Shown one piece after another: positions 5,580-8,422 of a DNA stretch of 8,422 bases. Under the pieces are notes generated by a model that did no database searches, was not told where the DNA came from, and was given only the letters and a program-made list of their open reading frames with translations. The stretch spans positions 1 to 8,422 of the forward strand of contig CAYOXM010000041.1 of NCBI GenBank assembly GCA_964407925.1, written 5' to 3'. A program made the translations under genes and the position numbers. This stretch comes from CAYOXM01 sp964407925. GTDB lineage: Bacteria > Patescibacteriota > Patescibacteriia > SG8-24. Each line of letters begins with the position of its first letter. Positions within the stretch are counted from its first letter, which is position 1.

Positions 5580-6814
5580 ACGAGAAAGGATTTCGCCCGC
5601 CGGCCGCGGTGCGTCTTCACGGCGAAACGGTGCGCCTCGTCACGAAGGCGCTGGAGCAGCGGCTTGAACGCGTGGACCAGCCGCGCCAGCTCGTGATCGG
5701 CGCGATCGTAGACGAGCTCGTCGCGCTTGCGGTCCGGACCCTTGGCGATGCCGACGAGCGGAATCCGCAGGCCGTATTCCGCGAACACCTTGCGGGCCGC
5801 GTTCATCTGCCCGACGCCGCCGTCGACGAGGAGGAGATCCGGCATGCGCCATTCCTTGTGACCGAAGCGGCGGCGGAGCACCTCGGTCATCATGGCGACG
5901 TCGTTCGGTCCCTCGACCGTTTTCACGTGGAACTGCCGGTACTGCGACTTCTTCGGCTCGCCGTCCTCGAAGACGACCATGCTCCCCGTCGCGTCGGTCC
6001 CGGAAATGTTGGAAATGTCATACCCCTCGACGCGGCCGAACACGTCGATGAACTCCTCGAGCTTCGCGTCGTCGCGTTTCATCACCGCGATGTCGCGGAC
6101 GTGCTCGAGCGCCCACAGACGGTCGCGGAACTCGGCGGCGTCCTCGTACCGCCCGTCCTTCGCCGCGACGGTCATCTGCCTTCGCATGTCGCGCACGACC
6201 GCCGCGCGGTCGCCGGAAAAGAACCGCATCAGGCCGCGGATGATGCGCTTGTACTCCGCGGAAGAAATCTCGCCGGTGCAGACGCCCGGGCACAGGCCGA
6301 GGTGGCGGTAGAAGCACGGGCGCTTCCGTCCGGGGGCGCAGGTCGTCCACGGGAACGAACGGCGCAGCGTGTCGAGCGCGGCGCGGACGGCGGATGCGGA
6401 CCGGAACGGACCGAACGTGCCGACGAACTGCCGCTTCGGCATGCGCGCGAGCTCGTGCCCGCGGACGAGCACGGGTTTCGGGAACGGTTCGCGCGTGAAG
6501 ACGAGATGGACGAAGCTCTTGTCGTCCTTCTCCATGACGTTGTACGGCGGCTGCCGTTTCTTGATGAGCTTCGCTTCGAGCATCAGCGCCTCGACCGCGG
6601 TCGGCGTCACCTGGTAGTCGATGGCGCGGATGCGCGACACCATGCTCGCGATCCGCGCGTCCTGCGGGCGCGTGAAATAACTCGAGACGCGGATCTTGAG
6701 CGATGTCGCCTTGCCGATGTACATCAAGCGGCCGCGGCCGTCTTTCATGAAGTACACGCCGGGCTCGGCGGGCAAGACGCCGTTCTTCACCTTTACGGAC
6801 GCGGGAATCGCCAT
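5576..6814 (-). CDS. uvrC: Excinuclease ABC subunit C, short form without C-terminal HhH domain
   Basis: UvrC makes both incisions around a lesion after UvrA-UvrB recognition in nucleotide excision repair. The 412-residue protein starts with a GIY-YIG nuclease (PGVYF at 18-22, YIGKA at 32-36, R42, E80) for the 3' incision. A four-cysteine group at 159, 167, 175 and 179 matches the iron-sulfur site of UvrC. A UVR motif for UvrB binding spans about 204-238, and the RNase H-like domain for the 5' incision has D266 (GYDISNISG), D331 (LLVDGGVGQ) and H395 (RDEAHRFAV). All catalytic residues are present. The protein stops 17 residues after H395, so the C-terminal helix-hairpin-helix DNA-binding domain of the roughly 600-residue E. 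coli enzyme is missing. No Shine-Dalgarno sequence precedes the ATG. It heads the unit and overlaps the next gene by four bases. Confidence 0.96.
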   Translation of the reverse strand: MAIPASVKVKNGVLPAEPGVYFMKDGRGRLMYIGKATSLKIRVSSYFTRPQDARIASMVSRIRAIDYQVTPTAVEALMLEAKLIKKRQPPYNVMEKDDKSFVHLVFTREPFPKPVLVRGHELARMPKRQFVGTFGPFRSASAVRAALDTLRRSFPWTTCAPGRKRPCFYRHLGLCPGVCTGEISSAEYKRIIRGLMRFFSGDRAAVVRDMRRQMTVAAKDGRYEDAAEFRDRLWALEHVRDIAVMKRDDAKLEEFIDVFGRVEGYDISNISGTDATGSMVVFEDGEPKKSQYRQFHVKTVEGPNDVAMMTEVLRRRFGHKEWRMPDLLLVDGGVGQMNAARKVFAEYGLRIPLVGIAKGPDRKRDELVYDRADHELARLVHAFKPLLQRLRDEAHRFAVKTHRGRRAKSFLV

Positions 6815-6823
6815 AAGAAGGCC

Positions 6824-6852
6824 ATTTTCACAGAAAAAAACGGGTACGGCAA
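6824..6852 (-). promoter_or_regulatory. Weak candidate promoter just before uvrC
   Basis: TTGCCG (6852-6847) and GAAAAT (6829-6824) on the minus strand are 17 bases apart and match 4 of 6 positions each. Transcription would start within a few bases of the uvrC ATG, giving a nearly leaderless message, which would fit the missing Shine-Dalgarno sequence. The match is weak and the -35 falls inside the hairpin at 6847-6873, so this is a tentative call. No better promoter was seen in 6815-6940. Confidence 0.25.
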
Positions 6853-6873
6853 GCGCTTTTCGCGCTCACGCCG
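6834..6873 (-). terminator. Hairpin followed by a T tract between uvrA and uvrC
   Basis: On the minus strand CGGCG and AGCGC (6873-6862, with a two-base bulge) pair with GCGCT and TGCCG (6858-6847) around a short A-rich loop. A run of seven T lies at 6840-6834, six bases beyond the stem. The gap between stem and T tract is longer than in classic terminators, so this may be a secondary terminator for uvrA or a structure ahead of uvrC. Confidence 0.35.
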
Positions 6874-6940
6874 AACCGTTCCGGATGCCGATGCGATACG
6901 GCGTAAGTACCGTCCCGCGGCCGACGAACCGCCGACAAAC

Positions 6941-6970
6941 GAAAAGCCGCCGGACTGCCGGCGGCGCTTT

Positions 6971-6972
<2 letters not shown>
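6941..6972 (-). terminator. Intrinsic terminator at the end of uvrA
   Basis: On the minus strand CCGCCGG and CCGGCGG pair around the loop CAGT, extended outward by GAAAAG pairing with CTTTTC across a two-base bulge. The T-rich tail CTTTTCGTTTGT follows. The hairpin base overlaps the uvrA stop codon (6973-6971). Position and shape make it the likely end of the uvrA transcript, although the T tract is interrupted. Confidence 0.75.

Positions 6973-8422
<1,450 letters not shown>

Noticed and set aside
4858..5667. Long plus-strand open frame opposite the GT-C-like gene
   Set aside because: It has an Arg/Ala/Ser-rich composition typical of the antisense of GC-rich coding DNA, no recognisable motif, and covers a well-supported minus-strand gene.

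Overview
The window is a GC-rich bacterial chromosomal fragment in which every supported gene lies on the minus strand, so the biological reading order runs from position 8422 down to 1. It looks like the genome of a small-genome bacterium of the Candidate Phyla Radiation (Patescibacteria, Parcubacteria-like). This is inferred from tightly packed genes with 1-4 base overlaps, mostly missing Shine-Dalgarno sequences, a UvrC that ends after its RNase H domain, and a minimal mraZ-rsmH-ftsL division cluster. TAA, TAG and TGA all end genes here, so a recoded-stop lineage is not indicated. No mobile element, CRISPR array, tRNA or rRNA is visible.

Region by region: (1) 8422-6971 is the C-terminal half of uvrA, cut by the window edge, with an in-frame TAG and an inverted repeat in its last 23 bases. 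(2) 6970-6815 is an intergenic stretch with a terminator hairpin and a second hairpin plus T tract. (3) 6814-2035 is a probable five-gene transcription unit. It holds a short uvrC, a GT-C-like polytopic membrane protein, a GT2-methyltransferase fusion, a small histidine/aspartate-rich membrane protein and a divergent Ham1/ITPase-like pyrophosphatase, and it ends at a clear intrinsic terminator (2003-2030). (4) 1972-1839 is the control region of the division cluster: a near-consensus sigma70-type promoter overlapped by six regularly spaced TGG repeats that match MraZ boxes, followed by a leader hairpin. (5) 1838-125 holds mraZ, rsmH and an ftsL-like gene. (6) 104-69 combines a small terminator with the promoter of a further gene, of which only the first codons (44-1) are in the window.

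Functionally, uvrA and uvrC belong to nucleotide excision repair and the Ham1 protein to nucleotide-pool cleaning. The GT2-methyltransferase fusion and the GT-C-like protein are a plausible pair in which the first makes a polyprenyl-phosphate sugar and the second transfers it outside the membrane. The mraZ-rsmH-ftsL cluster links cell division with 16S rRNA methylation and is probably autoregulated by MraZ. The most unusual points are the six-repeat MraZ operator lying across its promoter, the GT2-methyltransferase fusion beside a GT-C-like protein, the altered active-site motifs of the Ham1 protein, and the interrupted uvrA at the window edge.
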